This document shows, piece by piece, positions 25,264 to 34,723 of a stretch of 64,000 nt of DNA (the first letter of the stretch is position 1; the number at the start of each line of letters is the position of its first letter). A model generated the notes under the pieces. That model ran no database searches, had not been told where the DNA came from, and saw only the letters and a program-made list of their open reading frames with translations. A program made the translations under genes and the position numbers. Origin of the DNA: an uncultured Pelagibacteraceae bacterium (GTDB lineage: Bacteria; Pseudomonadota; Alphaproteobacteria; Pelagibacterales; Pelagibacteraceae); NCBI GenBank assembly GCA_902617025.1, contig CACMVB010000006.1, positions 1 to 64,000 of the forward strand. The letters are read 5' to 3'.

Positions 25264-27089
25264 GAGGCTTTAGACTTAGCTCGAGAGAGCCTTTTTCTTT
25301 CCTGCGGATCTAAAATCAACTTTCTTAACCGACAAGACTTAGGTGTTATCTCTAACGCTTCATCAGTATTTAATAAACTTAATTGTTCAGCAATAGCCAT
25401 TTTTCTTACTGGAGTTAAAACAACATTTTCATCAGTATTTTGTGTTCGCATATTCGTTAATTTCTTTCCTTTCATTACATTAATTTCAAGATCTCCTGTT
25501 TTTGATGAAATACCTACAATCATCCCTTCATAAACAGGATCATTATGAGTTACGAGCATTTCTCCTCTAGCTTGTAAATTAAAAATTGCGAACGCAACTG
25601 CTTTTCCTGTTTCCATAGATATGAGAGCACCATTTCTTCTACCTTCCATTTCACCAGTGTAATCCCCATAGGAATGAAAGATTCTATTTATTACTCCAGT
25701 CCCTTTAGTTAAAGTCAAAAATCTGCTTGTGTAGCCCATTAAACCTCTAGTTGGTGCATGAAAAATTAGTCTTTTCTTATTCTTACCTGTATCTTTAAGA
25801 TCAACTAGTTTACCTTTCCTTCTATTCATTGAGTCAATAATTTTTGATGAGTATTCTTCATCTAAATCCATAGTAATTTCTTCAATTGGCTCTTGTTTTT
25901 TTCCTACATTATCCGCTTTAATTAAAACTTTGGGAGGACTAACAGTCATCTCAAATCCCTCCCGCCTCATCTGGGTCAAAAGAATTTCTAACATTAACTC
26001 TCCTCGTCCACTGATCACAAATGAGTCTTTATTAGAATTTTCCTCAAAAGTTATTCCAACATTATTTTCAGCTTCTAAAATTAATCGTTCGCGTATCTGA
26101 GTACTTGTTAATTTCTTTCCCTCCGTTCCAGCTAAAGGAGAACTATTAACTGTTATTGTAATAGACATTGTCGGAGGATCGATGGGTGTTGCACTAATTG
26201 GTTTGTTTAACTCTAAATCACAAATTGTATCTGATACGTTTGCTTTTTCTAAACCTGCGATTATTACAATGTCTCCTGCTTCTCCTGTTTGAATTGGAAC
26301 TCTTTTAGTGCCTTCATATCTAAAAATTTTCGTTAATCTTCCCTCATCAACCTTTTCACCTTTAAGATTTATCGCCTTAATTTGCTGATTTGCTTTTGCA
26401 GTTCCTTGAGCTATTTTACCAACTAAACTTCTTCCTAAAAAGCTGTCGGCATAGAGCAAAGTAGACAGCATAGCGAATGGCTGAGTTTTGTCTAAATTAG
26501 TTGGTTTTACATGTTTAATAATTAAATCCAGCAATGGGTTTAAATTTTCCCTAGGGCCATCAATATCTTTAGAAGCCCAACCCGATCTACCACTTGCATA
26601 TAAAACCGGAAAATCTAATTGTTCTTCATTAGCATCCAAGCTAACAAAAAGATCAAATGTTTCATTTAAAACTTCATTTGCTCTTTGATCAGCCTTATCC
26701 AATTTATTTATTAGTACAATTGGTTTTAAACCTTGTTTTAAAGCTTTTGCTAACACAAATTTTGTTTGTGGCATCACACCCTCTGCTGAGTCTATTAATA
26801 ACAAAGCCCCATCAGCCATATGTAACACTCTTTCTACTTCGGCTGCAAAATCTCTGTGACCTGGAGTATCGATAATATTAATTCTAGACTCTTTCCAATT
26901 AATTGATGTAGGTTTCGCAAGAATTGTAATTCCTCTTTCTTTCTCTAATTCACCTGAGTCCATTACTCTCTCTTCGATATTCTCATTTTTTCTGAAAGTA
27001 CCACTCTGTTTCATTAGACTGTCAATTAAAGTTGTTTTTCCATGATCAACATGAGCTATAATTGTAATATTTCTAATTGTGTTTGTCAT
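25260..27089 (-). CDS. typA: Translational GTPase TypA/BipA
   Basis: A 609-residue ribosome-associated GTPase. G1 is AHVDHGKTT near residues 13-21, G2/G3 are ERGITI and DTPGHRDF, G4 is NKLDKAD, and the BipA-specific C-terminal part includes GRGELMLEILLTQMRREGFE, RGLMGYTSRFLT and EGMIVGISSK. It helps ribosome assembly and stress adaptation. It lies just downstream of tRNA-fMet on the minus strand; its stop overlaps that of the convergent transaldolase gene. Confidence 0.97.
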   Translation of the reverse strand: MTNTIRNITIIAHVDHGKTTLIDSLMKQSGTFRKNENIEERVMDSGELEKERGITILAKPTSINWKESRINIIDTPGHRDFAAEVERVLHMADGALLLIDSAEGVMPQTKFVLAKALKQGLKPIVLINKLDKADQRANEVLNETFDLFVSLDANEEQLDFPVLYASGRSGWASKDIDGPRENLNPLLDLIIKHVKPTNLDKTQPFAMLSTLLYADSFLGRSLVGKIAQGTAKANQQIKAINLKGEKVDEGRLTKIFRYEGTKRVPIQTGEAGDIVIIAGLEKANVSDTICDLELNKPISATPIDPPTMSITITVNSSPLAGTEGKKLTSTQIRERLILEAENNVGITFEENSNKDSFVISGRGELMLEILLTQMRREGFEMTVSPPKVLIKADNVGKKQEPIEEITMDLDEEYSSKIIDSMNRRKGKLVDLKDTGKNKKRLIFHAPTRGLMGYTSRFLTLTKGTGVINRIFHSYGDYTGEMEGRRNGALISMETGKAVAFAIFNLQARGEMLVTHNDPVYEGMIVGISSKTGDLEINVMKGKKLTNMRTQNTDENVVLTPVRKMAIAEQLSLLNTDEALEITPKSCRLRKLILDPQERKRLSRAKSKAS

Positions 27090-27091
27090 TT

Positions 27092-27168
<77 letters not shown>

Positions 27169-27173
27169 ATAAA

Positions 27174-27377
27174 TTACTTTTTTTTTATATTTATAGCTTG
27201 AAGTTTATTTTTTTCTTTCTTGATATCGTAAATTATTATTTGATCCTCTTTAAGCACTCTCAATTTTGAGTCTTCTAAAGCCGATACATGAAGAAAAATA
27301 TCTTGATTGGTTTCGTCATCTGTAATGAAACCGTAACCTTTTTTGGCGTTAAACCATTTTACTTTACCCGATGGCAT
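27174..27377 (-). CDS. Cold-shock domain protein
   Basis: A 67-residue OB-fold protein. GKVKWFNAKKGYGFI carries the RNP1 motif, DIFLHVSAL the RNP2 motif, and the end is lysine-rich. It binds single-stranded RNA/DNA and acts as an RNA chaperone. An ATG at 27392 would add five residues, but an AGAGGA element lies about 8 nt before ATG 27377, and the protein then begins MPSGKVKWF as in homologues. It lies 25 nt downstream of rpsU and may be cotranscribed with it. Confidence 0.93.
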   Translation of the reverse strand: MPSGKVKWFNAKKGYGFITDDETNQDIFLHVSALEDSKLRVLKEDQIIIYDIKKEKNKLQAINIKKK

Positions 27378-27402
27378 ATTTAATCCTCTCATTTTGAAAA
27401 AG

Positions 27403-27597
27403 TTAATATCTATTTTTAAGTTTCTGAAGTTTTTTTATTCTTTTTAAATTTTCGGTTTGAACTCTCTTTTTTCTTTCCGATGGTTTTTCATAAGTGCTTT
27501 TCATTTTCATTACCTTAAAAAAACCTTCCTTTTGGAGCTTCCTTTTTAAAACTCTAATGGCTTGCTCAACGTTGTTATCTTTTACATCTATTTTAAT
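27403..27597 (-). CDS. rpsU: Ribosomal protein S21, apparent ATT start
   Basis: A 64-residue small-subunit protein. KDNNVEQAIRVLKRKLQKEG and YEKPSERKKR match S21, which sits near the anti-Shine-Dalgarno end of 16S rRNA. No ATG, GTG or TTG occurs between the upstream in-frame TAA and the conserved region. Candidate starts are CTG at 27609, ATT at 27597 and ATA at 27591. Only ATT has a perfect GGAGG five bases upstream, and it gives MKIDVKDNNV, one residue shorter than usual. The gene ends with TAA at 27405-27403, just before the cold-shock gene. Confidence 0.85.
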   Translation of the reverse strand: MKIDVKDNNVEQAIRVLKRKLQKEGFFKVMKMKSTYEKPSERKKRVQTENLKRIKKLQKLKNRY

Positions 27598-27602
27598 AAA
27601 TA

Positions 27603-27607
27603 CCTCC
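27603..27607 (-). promoter_or_regulatory. Shine-Dalgarno GGAGG of rpsU
   Basis: A consensus GGAGG on the minus strand with a five-base TATTT spacer to ATT 27597. Consensus-strength ribosome binding sites are rare in this window, and this one fixes the unusual rpsU start. Confidence 0.7.
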
Positions 27608-27648
27608 AGTTAATTTTCATGGTTGTTAACATTTGCAGATTTATTTGT

Positions 27649-28233
27649 CTAGGCTGAAGCTAATTGAGCTTTCTTTTCCTCTCTAATTTTAGCTTTTTTC
27701 TCTCTCTCAATTCTTCTTTTTGCCTTTTCTAGGCTTTTTTGAAAAGCCTCTTGAGTGCATAATGCCAAAATTACTGGATCTCGTGGCTTTAAATTAGAAA
27801 AGTTCCAGTAGCTTCTTTTTCTTATTAAAGAAACGGTTCCTTTAGTACTACCAACTAGTTTTGAAATTTGACCATCCGTGAGTTCCGAAGCATTTTTACA
27901 TAACCATAAAATTGCATCAGGCCTATCTTGTCTCTTTGATAAAGGCGTATATTTGGGTTTTTTTCTTTCCTTAAGTTCAACTTTATCAATTTTTTTTATT
28001 AGACTTAATTTTTTTTCTGGATCTCTAGAGCAAATTTCTATTTCCTCTCTTGAAAGCTGACCAGCTAAAATTGGATTATAAGCTTTTATTCCTTTTGCTA
28101 CATCTCCATCAGCAATTCCTTTAATTTCTAATTCATGTAAGTTACAAAATTCTGCAATTTGTTTAAAAGTTAATGTTGTGTTTTCCACTAGCCATACAGC
28201 AGTGGCTTTTGGCATAAAAGGTATATCACTCAT
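27649..28233 (-). CDS. trcR: Cell-cycle regulator TrcR (DUF1013)
   Basis: A 194-residue protein of the DUF1013 family, found almost only in alphaproteobacteria. The N-terminal part has PFMPKATAVWLVENTTLTFKQIAEFC, the middle YTPLSKRQDRPDAILWL, then a helix-turn-helix-like ISKLVGSTKGTVSLIRKRSYWN, and a basic tail of KRRIEREKKAKIREEKKA type. TrcR is reported as a conserved cell-cycle transcription regulator associating with RNA polymerase. It starts 3 nt after rpmE stops, so they form one unit. Confidence 0.85.
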   Translation of the reverse strand: MSDIPFMPKATAVWLVENTTLTFKQIAEFCNLHELEIKGIADGDVAKGIKAYNPILAGQLSREEIEICSRDPEKKLSLIKKIDKVELKERKKPKYTPLSKRQDRPDAILWLCKNASELTDGQISKLVGSTKGTVSLIRKRSYWNFSNLKPRDPVILALCTQEAFQKSLEKAKRRIEREKKAKIREEKKAQLASA

Positions 28234-28236
28234 AAA

Positions 28237-28461
28237 TTATTTTTTTGATCGAAGATTGCTAAATTTTTTGTTATATTTACTTACTCTTCCTTTATCTAAG
28301 ATTTTTTGAGAACCTCCTGTCCAGGCGTGATGAGACTTTGGATCAATATCTAATTTTAAAACGTCATTTTCTTTACCCCAAGTAGACTTTGTCTCAAACT
28401 CTGTTCCATCAGTCATTACAACTTTTATTTTATGATAATCAGGATGTATGTTTTTTTTCAT
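28237..28461 (-). CDS. rpmE: Ribosomal protein L31, zinc-free form
   Basis: A 74-residue L31. [29 protein letters not shown] and the later [25 protein letters not shown] are diagnostic. The CxxC zinc-binding residues of the C+ form are absent; there is no cysteine at all. L31 bridges the large and small subunits. The gene is placed between suhB and trcR and read in the same direction. Confidence 0.95.
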   Translation of the reverse strand: MKKNIHPDYHKIKVVMTDGTEFETKSTWGKENDVLKLDIDPKSHHAWTGGSQKILDKGRVSKYNKKFSNLRSKK

Positions 28462-28489
28462 GTTGGGTGTTTTATATTAATAATGGTTT

Positions 28490-29290
28490 TTACTCAATAT
28501 CTTTTTTAAAAATTAATTCGCTCAAATCATTATGAATATGTGAATTAGTTGCAAGAATATTCTTTTTTATAGGTGAATCATTTTCTGTATCAAAAAAATC
28601 TAGATATCCACCCGCTTCTTTTAAAATTATAATACCTGCGGCTATATCCCAGTAATTTAACTCTCTTTGCCAATAGCCATCAAATCTTCCACAAGCTACA
28701 TAAGCTATGTCCAAAGCAGCGCTTCCAAACTTTCTTACATTAGAAACATTTTTTGAGACATTAATATATTCAGAAAAAATTTTATCTTTAATTTTGCTAG
28801 CTCCTTTAGGACCGCCAGTCACTATTAGAGCATCATTAATTTTCTTTTTATTGGAAACTCTTATTCTTGAATTATTGAGGTAAGATCCATTACCTTTTTC
28901 AGCACAAAACATTTCATTCATAATAGGATTAAATATAACACCACATTTAACTTCACTATTTTCTTCGTAAGCAATTGATATTGCAAATTGAGGTATACCA
29001 TTTAAAAAGTTTAGTGTGCCATCTATTGGATCAATAATCCATCTATTATCCAAATTATATTTATTTATTATTCCCGATTCTTCGGTTACTATTCCGTAAT
29101 CCGGATGAGCTTTTTGTAATTCGTCTATTATAATTTTTTCAGTTCTTTTATCTGCTGATGTTACGAAATCTCCAGGACCTTTAGTTGAAACTTGTAAATT
29201 TTCTATTTCTCCAAAATCTCTTATAAGCGATCTTGAAGCTTTCATACATGCTCTTGTTATCAAATTAATTTGAGGAGAATTTAATCTCAT
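28490..29290 (-). CDS. suhB: Inositol monophosphatase family protein (SuhB)
   Basis: A 266-residue Mg2+/Li+-dependent phosphatase. The metal site is visible as TEESG (near 79-83), IDPIDGTLNFLNG (near 101-113) and WDIAAGIIILKEAGG in the C-terminal half. The alphaproteobacterial SuhB hydrolyses inositol-1-phosphate-like substrates, and in E. coli it also supports rRNA transcription antitermination. The ATG is one base into the efp stop (29290), so it is coupled to efp upstream. Confidence 0.92.
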   Translation of the reverse strand: MRLNSPQINLITRACMKASRSLIRDFGEIENLQVSTKGPGDFVTSADKRTEKIIIDELQKAHPDYGIVTEESGIINKYNLDNRWIIDPIDGTLNFLNGIPQFAISIAYEENSEVKCGVIFNPIMNEMFCAEKGNGSYLNNSRIRVSNKKKINDALIVTGGPKGASKIKDKIFSEYINVSKNVSNVRKFGSAALDIAYVACGRFDGYWQRELNYWDIAAGIIILKEAGGYLDFFDTENDSPIKKNILATNSHIHNDLSELIFKKDIE

Positions 29291-29853
29291 TAATTGACTC
29301 TTTTTACATATTCAAGTGTTCGAGTATCAATAATTATTTTTTCTCCACTTTCTATAAATGGTGGGACATTAATTTTAATACCACAATCAAGAAGAGCAGG
29401 TTTATAAGATGATGAAGCTGTTTGGTTTTTAATAGCAGCATCCGTAGTTTCAATTGTACATTCAATATTATTTGGTAACTCAATTGATATCGGCTTATCT
29501 TCCATAAAAGAAATTGTAACTTCTAAATTTTCTTTTAATAATTTATGCTGTTCTCCAGCTATAGATTTGGATATTTCTACTTGCTCATAAGTATTATTAT
29601 CCATAAAATGGCAACTATCTCCCTCTAAATACAAAAAATTAAATTTTTTTTCATCAACTTCGGCTTTTTCTACTGTTTCGCTTGATCTAAATCTTTCATT
29701 CAGCTTTGTACCTTTGATAACACTTTTTAACTCTACCTGATTAAAAGCCCCACCTTTCCCAGGCTTAACATGTTGAGTTTTAAGAACATTCCAATAATCA
29801 TTTTTATGTTCAATTATCATTCCAGGTTTTATTTCAATAGCAGTTATTTTCAT
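29290..29853 (-). CDS. efp: Elongation factor P
   Basis: A 187-residue, three-OB-domain translation factor that relieves ribosome stalling at polyproline. The modified lysine is K33 in the loop KPGKGGAF. The C-terminal part has YKPALLDCGIKINVPPFIESGEKIIIDTRTLEYVKR. The N-terminus overlaps thiE by 4 nt. Order thiE-efp-suhB is common in alphaproteobacteria. Confidence 0.97.
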   Translation of the reverse strand: MKITAIEIKPGMIIEHKNDYWNVLKTQHVKPGKGGAFNQVELKSVIKGTKLNERFRSSETVEKAEVDEKKFNFLYLEGDSCHFMDNNTYEQVEISKSIAGEQHKLLKENLEVTISFMEDKPISIELPNNIECTIETTDAAIKNQTASSSYKPALLDCGIKINVPPFIESGEKIIIDTRTLEYVKRVN

Positions 29854-30452
29854 TTGAATTTTCTTATCGCAATTTCCGGTTTTAGTTTGGGGTTATCCCA
29901 AATAAAACTTGATATTGCAATATATTTTGCTCCTGCTCTTATTAATTTTTTGTAATTTTTATTGTTTATTCCACCTATAGCTACAATAGGTTTTTTTACG
30001 TTCTTTTTTGCCCATCTCAAAATATTAAGATTGGCTTTTGTTGCATTTTGTTTAAGTTTAGATTTAAAAAAAGATCCAAAAGCAATATAACTTGCATTAT
30101 TTTTAATTGCATTAGCTGCAAGTTTTTTTGAGTTATGACATGTGATCCCAAATATTTTATTTTTGAGTTTTCTTTTAGCTTTTGAAAACGACCCATCATG
30201 TTGACCCATATGACATCCATCAGCGTTTATTTTTGATGTTAAAATAAAATTATCATTAATGATAAACTTAACTTTATGCTTAGTGGTAATTTTTATAATT
30301 TTTTTAGAGAAATTAAAAAGTTTTTTTTGACTCAAATTTTTCAATCTTAATTGAAAAAATTTCACATTCTTACAAGACAATACTTTATCTAAACTAGCGA
30401 AGAAATTCTTGTCAATTTTATTAGGTGAAATTAAATATACTAATTTCTTCAA
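29850..30452 (-). CDS. thiE: Thiamine-phosphate synthase
   Basis: A 200-residue TIM barrel that joins hydroxymethylpyrimidine diphosphate and thiazole phosphate. FFQLRLKNLS near 33-42 carries the phosphate-binding/QlR motif, FIINDN is next, then DGCHMGQHDGSF (the HxGQxD motif) and FGSFFKS, ending with VAIGGINNKN. The closely packed fba lies upstream and efp downstream. thiD is also present in this window; SAR11 is known to lack thiC and to need an external pyrimidine precursor. Confidence 0.9.
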   Translation of the reverse strand: MKKLVYLISPNKIDKNFFASLDKVLSCKNVKFFQLRLKNLSQKKLFNFSKKIIKITTKHKVKFIINDNFILTSKINADGCHMGQHDGSFSKAKRKLKNKIFGITCHNSKKLAANAIKNNASYIAFGSFFKSKLKQNATKANLNILRWAKKNVKKPIVAIGGINNKNYKKLIRAGAKYIAISSFIWDNPKLKPEIAIRKFK

Positions 30453-30457
30453 ATGTT

Positions 30458-31474
30458 TTAGGCCGCAAATTCTTTCTCTAATTCTTCAGACCACTCCCCT
30501 TTAGATGACAGACCATTCATTTTAGCTCTATGGTTAAAGGCTTTTTGAATATTTTCTGTATTTTCTTGATTTTTTCCAAATTCCTTTAATGCACTTGCTT
30601 GTAACCCTCTTCCATAAGAGAAAGTAATTAAAAAATTACTATCATTTATTTTATTTATTTCATTAAGATTTTTACTAGACTCAATTTCAGACTGACCGCC
30701 TGATAAGAAGGCAATTCCAGGAACATCATTTGGAACATTTTTTTTTAAGCAGTCTAAAGTTTTTTTTGCAATTTCTTCTGCATTAGATTTATCTTTGCAC
30801 TCCGAGCCGGGTATAACCATATTAGGTTTAAGAACAGTTCCTTTTAAATCAACTTTATGTATTTCTAATTCGTTATAACACTCATTCAGTACATTTGTTG
30901 TAACTTGATAGCACTTATCAATATTATGTGAACCATCCATCAAAACTTCTGGTTCGACTATCGGTACCATTTTAGCCTCTTGAACTAAAGAAGCGTATCT
31001 TGCTAATGCGTGGGCATTCGACTTAATAGATTGGGCAGATGGAAATTTATCTGAAATTTTATAGACAGCTCTCCATTTCGTAAATCTCGCACCTAAACCA
31101 TAATACTCTTTTAACCTTTCGCGTAAACCATCTAAACCCTCTGTTACAGTTTCATCACTTGATCCAGCAAGAGGTTTAGCACCTTTATCAACTTTTATTC
31201 CTGGTACAGCTCCATGTTTAGATATTAATTCTGGAATTGACGGACCCAAGGTAGTTTTTTGTCTTATTGTTTCATCAAATAAAATTACTCCTCCAATAAA
31301 ATCTTTCATAGCACTTGAATTAAAAAGAGTTTGTCTAAAATTTAGTCTATTCTTTTCTATGTTTTCAACATTTATACTTTTAAATCTTTTAGCTATTGTT
31401 CCAGTACTTTCATCTGCAGCAAGAATACCTTTTCCTTTAGCACACATTTTTTTGGCTATTTCATTTAATGTCAT
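30458..31474 (-). CDS. fba: Class I fructose-bisphosphate aldolase
   Basis: A 338-residue class I aldolase. GKGILAADESTGTIAKRF is the conserved N-terminal signature, KWRAVYKI carries substrate-binding residues, EPEVLMDG and VLKPNMVIPG hold the active-site Glu and Schiff-base lysine, and AFLSGGQSE the phosphate-binding loop. It interconverts fructose-1,6-bisphosphate with GAP and DHAP and is likely used for gluconeogenesis. It lies in a tkt-pgk-fba-thiE-efp-suhB run, all on the minus strand. Confidence 0.96.
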   Translation of the reverse strand: MTLNEIAKKMCAKGKGILAADESTGTIAKRFKSINVENIEKNRLNFRQTLFNSSAMKDFIGGVILFDETIRQKTTLGPSIPELISKHGAVPGIKVDKGAKPLAGSSDETVTEGLDGLRERLKEYYGLGARFTKWRAVYKISDKFPSAQSIKSNAHALARYASLVQEAKMVPIVEPEVLMDGSHNIDKCYQVTTNVLNECYNELEIHKVDLKGTVLKPNMVIPGSECKDKSNAEEIAKKTLDCLKKNVPNDVPGIAFLSGGQSEIESSKNLNEINKINDSNFLITFSYGRGLQASALKEFGKNQENTENIQKAFNHRAKMNGLSSKGEWSEELEKEFAA

Positions 31475-31483
31475 AGCAATTAT

Positions 31484-32674
31484 TTATTTTAAAACACTTA
31501 TACCAGGCAAGTCTTTTCCTTCTAAGTACTCTAAAAACGCTCCTCCTGCTGTTGATAAGTGAGAGAAAGTAAGTTTGTCATTACTTTTATTAATTGCTGC
31601 GAAAGTGTCTCCGCCTCCAAGAATAGATATTAAAGATTTTTCAATAGTATTTTTTGAGATATTTTCTGCAATCGATAATGTGCCTTTTAAGAAGTTCTTA
31701 TTTTCAAAATACCCGGCTGGTCCATTCCACAGAACAGTATTTGACTCGTTTATCATTTTTTGAATTTTTTTTATTGTATTGAAGCCAATATCTAAAATGA
31801 TTTCATTTTCTTGAATCTCATTAAGATTTTTATTTTTACCAGTTCCTTCAAAGTCTGTTCCTACTACGCAATCTTCAGGTATAAATATTTTACAATTATG
31901 TTCCTCTGCGTTTTTATAAATATTTGCTATTGTCTCTTTTGTATTTTGTTCAATTAAAGATTTACCAACTTTTAAATTCTTATGAACGAGGAAATTATTA
32001 GCCATTGCTCCAACAATCACTATATTGTTTACTTTTTTTATAAGATTAGTAATCACATTAATCTTTGTAGAAATTTTTGATCCTCCAATAATGCAAGTGA
32101 CTGGTTCTTTTTTATTTTTTATAACAAGATTTATTGCCGTTATTTCTTTTTTGAATAATGGTCCAGCATAACTTTTTTTTACAAATTTTGTTATACTATG
32201 CACAGAAGCTTGTTTCCTATGAGAGCATGAAAATGCATCATTAATATAAATGTCCCCAAGTTCACCTAATTTTTTTGAAAAATCTAGGCCATCTTCGGTT
32301 TCTTCTTTATAAAATCTTATATTCTCAATTAATATTACCTCACCCCCTTTTAGTTGAGAAAATTTTTCTTTAGTTTCAAAATCAAAAGTTCCTCTAAAAA
32401 AATAAACATTAGTTTTAAGCGTATCTTTAAGATATTTGTAGATAGGTATTAAAGACAGATTAGGGACATTAATTCCTTTTGGTCGACCTAAATGACTAAT
32501 AATTATAATTTTTGCTTTTTTTTCAATTAGTCTATTTATAAAAGGTAAACATAAAGTTATTCTTGTATCATCTTTTATAACTTTGTCTTTTATTGGTACG
32601 TTTAAATCTAATCTAAGAATTATCTTTTGATCTTTGATTTCTAAATCGTCAGGAAAGAAATTTATTTCGCCCAT
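31484..32674 (-). CDS. pgk: Phosphoglycerate kinase
   Basis: A 396-residue, two-domain kinase. RLDLNVPIKD near residues 21-30, SHLGRPKG near 59-66, ENIRFYKEE, then the C-terminal nucleotide site with GGSKISTK and GGGDTFAAI. It interconverts 1,3-bisphosphoglycerate and 3-phosphoglycerate. It follows transketolase by 9 nt, with no gapA between them, unlike the usual tkt-gap-pgk order. Confidence 0.97.
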   Translation of the reverse strand: MGEINFFPDDLEIKDQKIILRLDLNVPIKDKVIKDDTRITLCLPFINRLIEKKAKIIIISHLGRPKGINVPNLSLIPIYKYLKDTLKTNVYFFRGTFDFETKEKFSQLKGGEVILIENIRFYKEETEDGLDFSKKLGELGDIYINDAFSCSHRKQASVHSITKFVKKSYAGPLFKKEITAINLVIKNKKEPVTCIIGGSKISTKINVITNLIKKVNNIVIVGAMANNFLVHKNLKVGKSLIEQNTKETIANIYKNAEEHNCKIFIPEDCVVGTDFEGTGKNKNLNEIQENEIILDIGFNTIKKIQKMINESNTVLWNGPAGYFENKNFLKGTLSIAENISKNTIEKSLISILGGGDTFAAINKSNDKLTFSHLSTAGGAFLEYLEGKDLPGISVLK

Positions 32675-32683
32675 CGACTTCTA

Positions 32684-34666
32684 TCACTCTCTCAATTTTT
32701 TTTGTATAAAATTCGTTATATCTTCTTCTGATAATTTAAAATGTTTGTAAACTTCTTTATAAGGAGCACTTTCACCAAATTTATTTATACCTAAATTGGC
32801 GCCTTTATTTTTAATATATTTTTGCCAAGACATTACACTTCCAGCTTCTAATGTGATAATCAATGAGTTATCTTCTAAAATATCTTTTCGGTAATCTTCA
32901 GGTTGTTTATCAAAAAGCTCCATACATGGCATTGAAACTACTTTTGAGTGGATATTGTTTTCTTTAAGTTTATTTTGAACTTTTAAGGCGAGCTCTACCT
33001 CAGTACCTGAAGCAATTAATGTTACATTGCTCTCATGCGAAGTTAAATTAACCACATAGGCTCCTTTTTCACATTTATTCTCTGTAGAATTGCTCGGATT
33101 GATGTAAGAAACTTTTTGTCTCGATAAAGCAATAGCACTTGGGTTATTTTCACTTTTTAAAGCTATTTCCCAACATTCAAACGTTTCATTAATATCTGCT
33201 GGCCTGAAGACATTTAAATTTGGAATCGCTCTCAACCCAGTAAGTTGTTCTATAGGTTGGTGAGTAGGACCATCTTCACCAAGACCAATCGAGTCGTGTG
33301 AAAATACATAAATTACCTTAAGACCCATTAAAGCAGAAAGTCTTATAGAGGGTTTACAATAATCTGAAAATATTAAAAATGTTCCACCGTAAGGTATTAT
33401 ACCTCCATAAAGCGCTAAACCATTCATGACTGCCGCCATGCCGTGTTCTCTAACTCCGTAATGAATATAATTTCCATTAAAATTTTTAGAGTTTATAATT
33501 TTAGAATTATTTGTTTTTGTATTATTAGAACCACTTAAATCTGCAGAACCACCTATTAATTCAGGAAGAAAAGCAGATATTTTTTCTATAGCGGCCATCG
33601 AGCATTGTCGTGTAGCTAGACTTGGCTTAGATTCAAAATATTTATCTTTTTCTTGACGAATTAAATTTTCTAAACCTTTCAAATCCACTTTCTCATTAGT
33701 GCCATTAAGCACACTTTTTATTTCAGGATTTTTTTTATTTACTATTTCAAGCCAGTTATTTTCCAGTTGCTCACCCTTATTACCTATATTTCTCCATTCA
33801 TCTATTATTTCTTGAGGCACTTCAAACGGCTGATTGTTCCATTTTAGTTTTTTTCTCACTAAAGCTATTTCTTCATCTCCTAAAGGAGAGCCGTGAGAGG
33901 AAGCTTTTCCAGATTTATTAGGTGATCCAAATCCTATTATAGTTTTACAAGATATTATTGTAGGTTTTTTTGATTTTGATGCTTTTGTGATCGCTTTTGA
34001 AATTTGCTTTTCATTGTGACCGTTTACTTCTAAGAAGCTCCAACCATACGACTCAAATCTTTTTTTGTAATTATCTGAAACACTAAGCGATGTTGAACCA
34101 TCAATTGAAATTTTATTATTATCAAAAAAAACTATTAAATTCTTTAATTTTAGATGGCCAGCTAGGCTCATTGCTTCATGACTTATTCCCTCCATTAAGT
34201 CCCCGTCACTCGCAATTACGTAAGTTTTATTATTAATAATATTTGAACCAAATTTTTTTCTATAAATTTCTTCAGCTATTGCCATTCCAACTGCATTACC
34301 TAAGCCCTGACCTAAAGGCCCGGTAGTTGTCTCAATACCTGTTCCTTTTTGGTACTCAGGGTGTCCAGCGCATATAGAATTAAGTTGCCTAAAATTTTTT
34401 ATGTCTTCAATTTTGATAGACTTATATCCTGTCAAATATAATAACGAGTAAAGAAGCATTGAACCGTGACCTGCAGATAAAATAAGTCTGTCACGATTAA
34501 TCCAATTAGGATTTTTTGGATTAAACCTCAGGTGGTATTTTAATAGGACAGTTGCAACATCCGCCATTCCCATCGGCATACCTGGATGACCAGAATTTGC
34601 TTTTTGCACAGCATCAATTGATAAAAATCTTAATGCATTCGATAATTGATTAAAATTTATACTCAC
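32684..34666 (-). CDS. tkt: Transketolase
   Basis: A 660-residue thiamine-diphosphate enzyme moving two-carbon units in the pentose phosphate pathway. [13 protein letters not shown] is near 25-37, the TPP-binding GDGDLMEG-type motif appears as [14 protein letters not shown], and [10 protein letters not shown] and [15 protein letters not shown] lie in the Pyr domain. It starts with GTG at 34666 and is divergent from the DUF4164-zapA operon across 57 bp. It heads a minus-strand operon of central carbon genes. Confidence 0.97.
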   Translation of the reverse strand: MSINFNQLSNALRFLSIDAVQKANSGHPGMPMGMADVATVLLKYHLRFNPKNPNWINRDRLILSAGHGSMLLYSLLYLTGYKSIKIEDIKNFRQLNSICAGHPEYQKGTGIETTTGPLGQGLGNAVGMAIAEEIYRKKFGSNIINNKTYVIASDGDLMEGISHEAMSLAGHLKLKNLIVFFDNNKISIDGSTSLSVSDNYKKRFESYGWSFLEVNGHNEKQISKAITKASKSKKPTIISCKTIIGFGSPNKSGKASSHGSPLGDEEIALVRKKLKWNNQPFEVPQEIIDEWRNIGNKGEQLENNWLEIVNKKNPEIKSVLNGTNEKVDLKGLENLIRQEKDKYFESKPSLATRQCSMAAIEKISAFLPELIGGSADLSGSNNTKTNNSKIINSKNFNGNYIHYGVREHGMAAVMNGLALYGGIIPYGGTFLIFSDYCKPSIRLSALMGLKVIYVFSHDSIGLGEDGPTHQPIEQLTGLRAIPNLNVFRPADINETFECWEIALKSENNPSAIALSRQKVSYINPSNSTENKCEKGAYVVNLTSHESNVTLIASGTEVELALKVQNKLKENNIHSKVVSMPCMELFDKQPEDYRKDILEDNSLIITLEAGSVMSWQKYIKNKGANLGINKFGESAPYKEVYKHFKLSEEDITNFIQKKLRE

Positions 34667-34677
34667 TTTTAATAACC

Positions 34678-34704
34678 TATATAGACTTAAACTAAGTATA
34701 TCAA
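34678..34704 (-). promoter_or_regulatory. Candidate promoter of the tkt operon
   Basis: On the minus strand TTGATA (34704-34699) is followed after 15 bases by TATATA (34683-34678), about 12 bases before the GTG of tkt. The spacer is shorter than ideal and the area is AT-rich, so chance is possible. Confidence 0.35.
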
Positions 34705-34712
34705 TAATATGA

Positions 34713-34718
34713 TATAAT
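34713..34718 (+). promoter_or_regulatory. Candidate -10 element, possibly leaderless transcript
   Basis: A perfect TATAAT lies only five bases before the ATG of the DUF4164 gene at 34724. If used, transcription would start at or near the A of ATG. No good -35 hexamer is seen at 16-18 bases. Confidence 0.35.
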
Positions 34719-34723
34719 TATTT

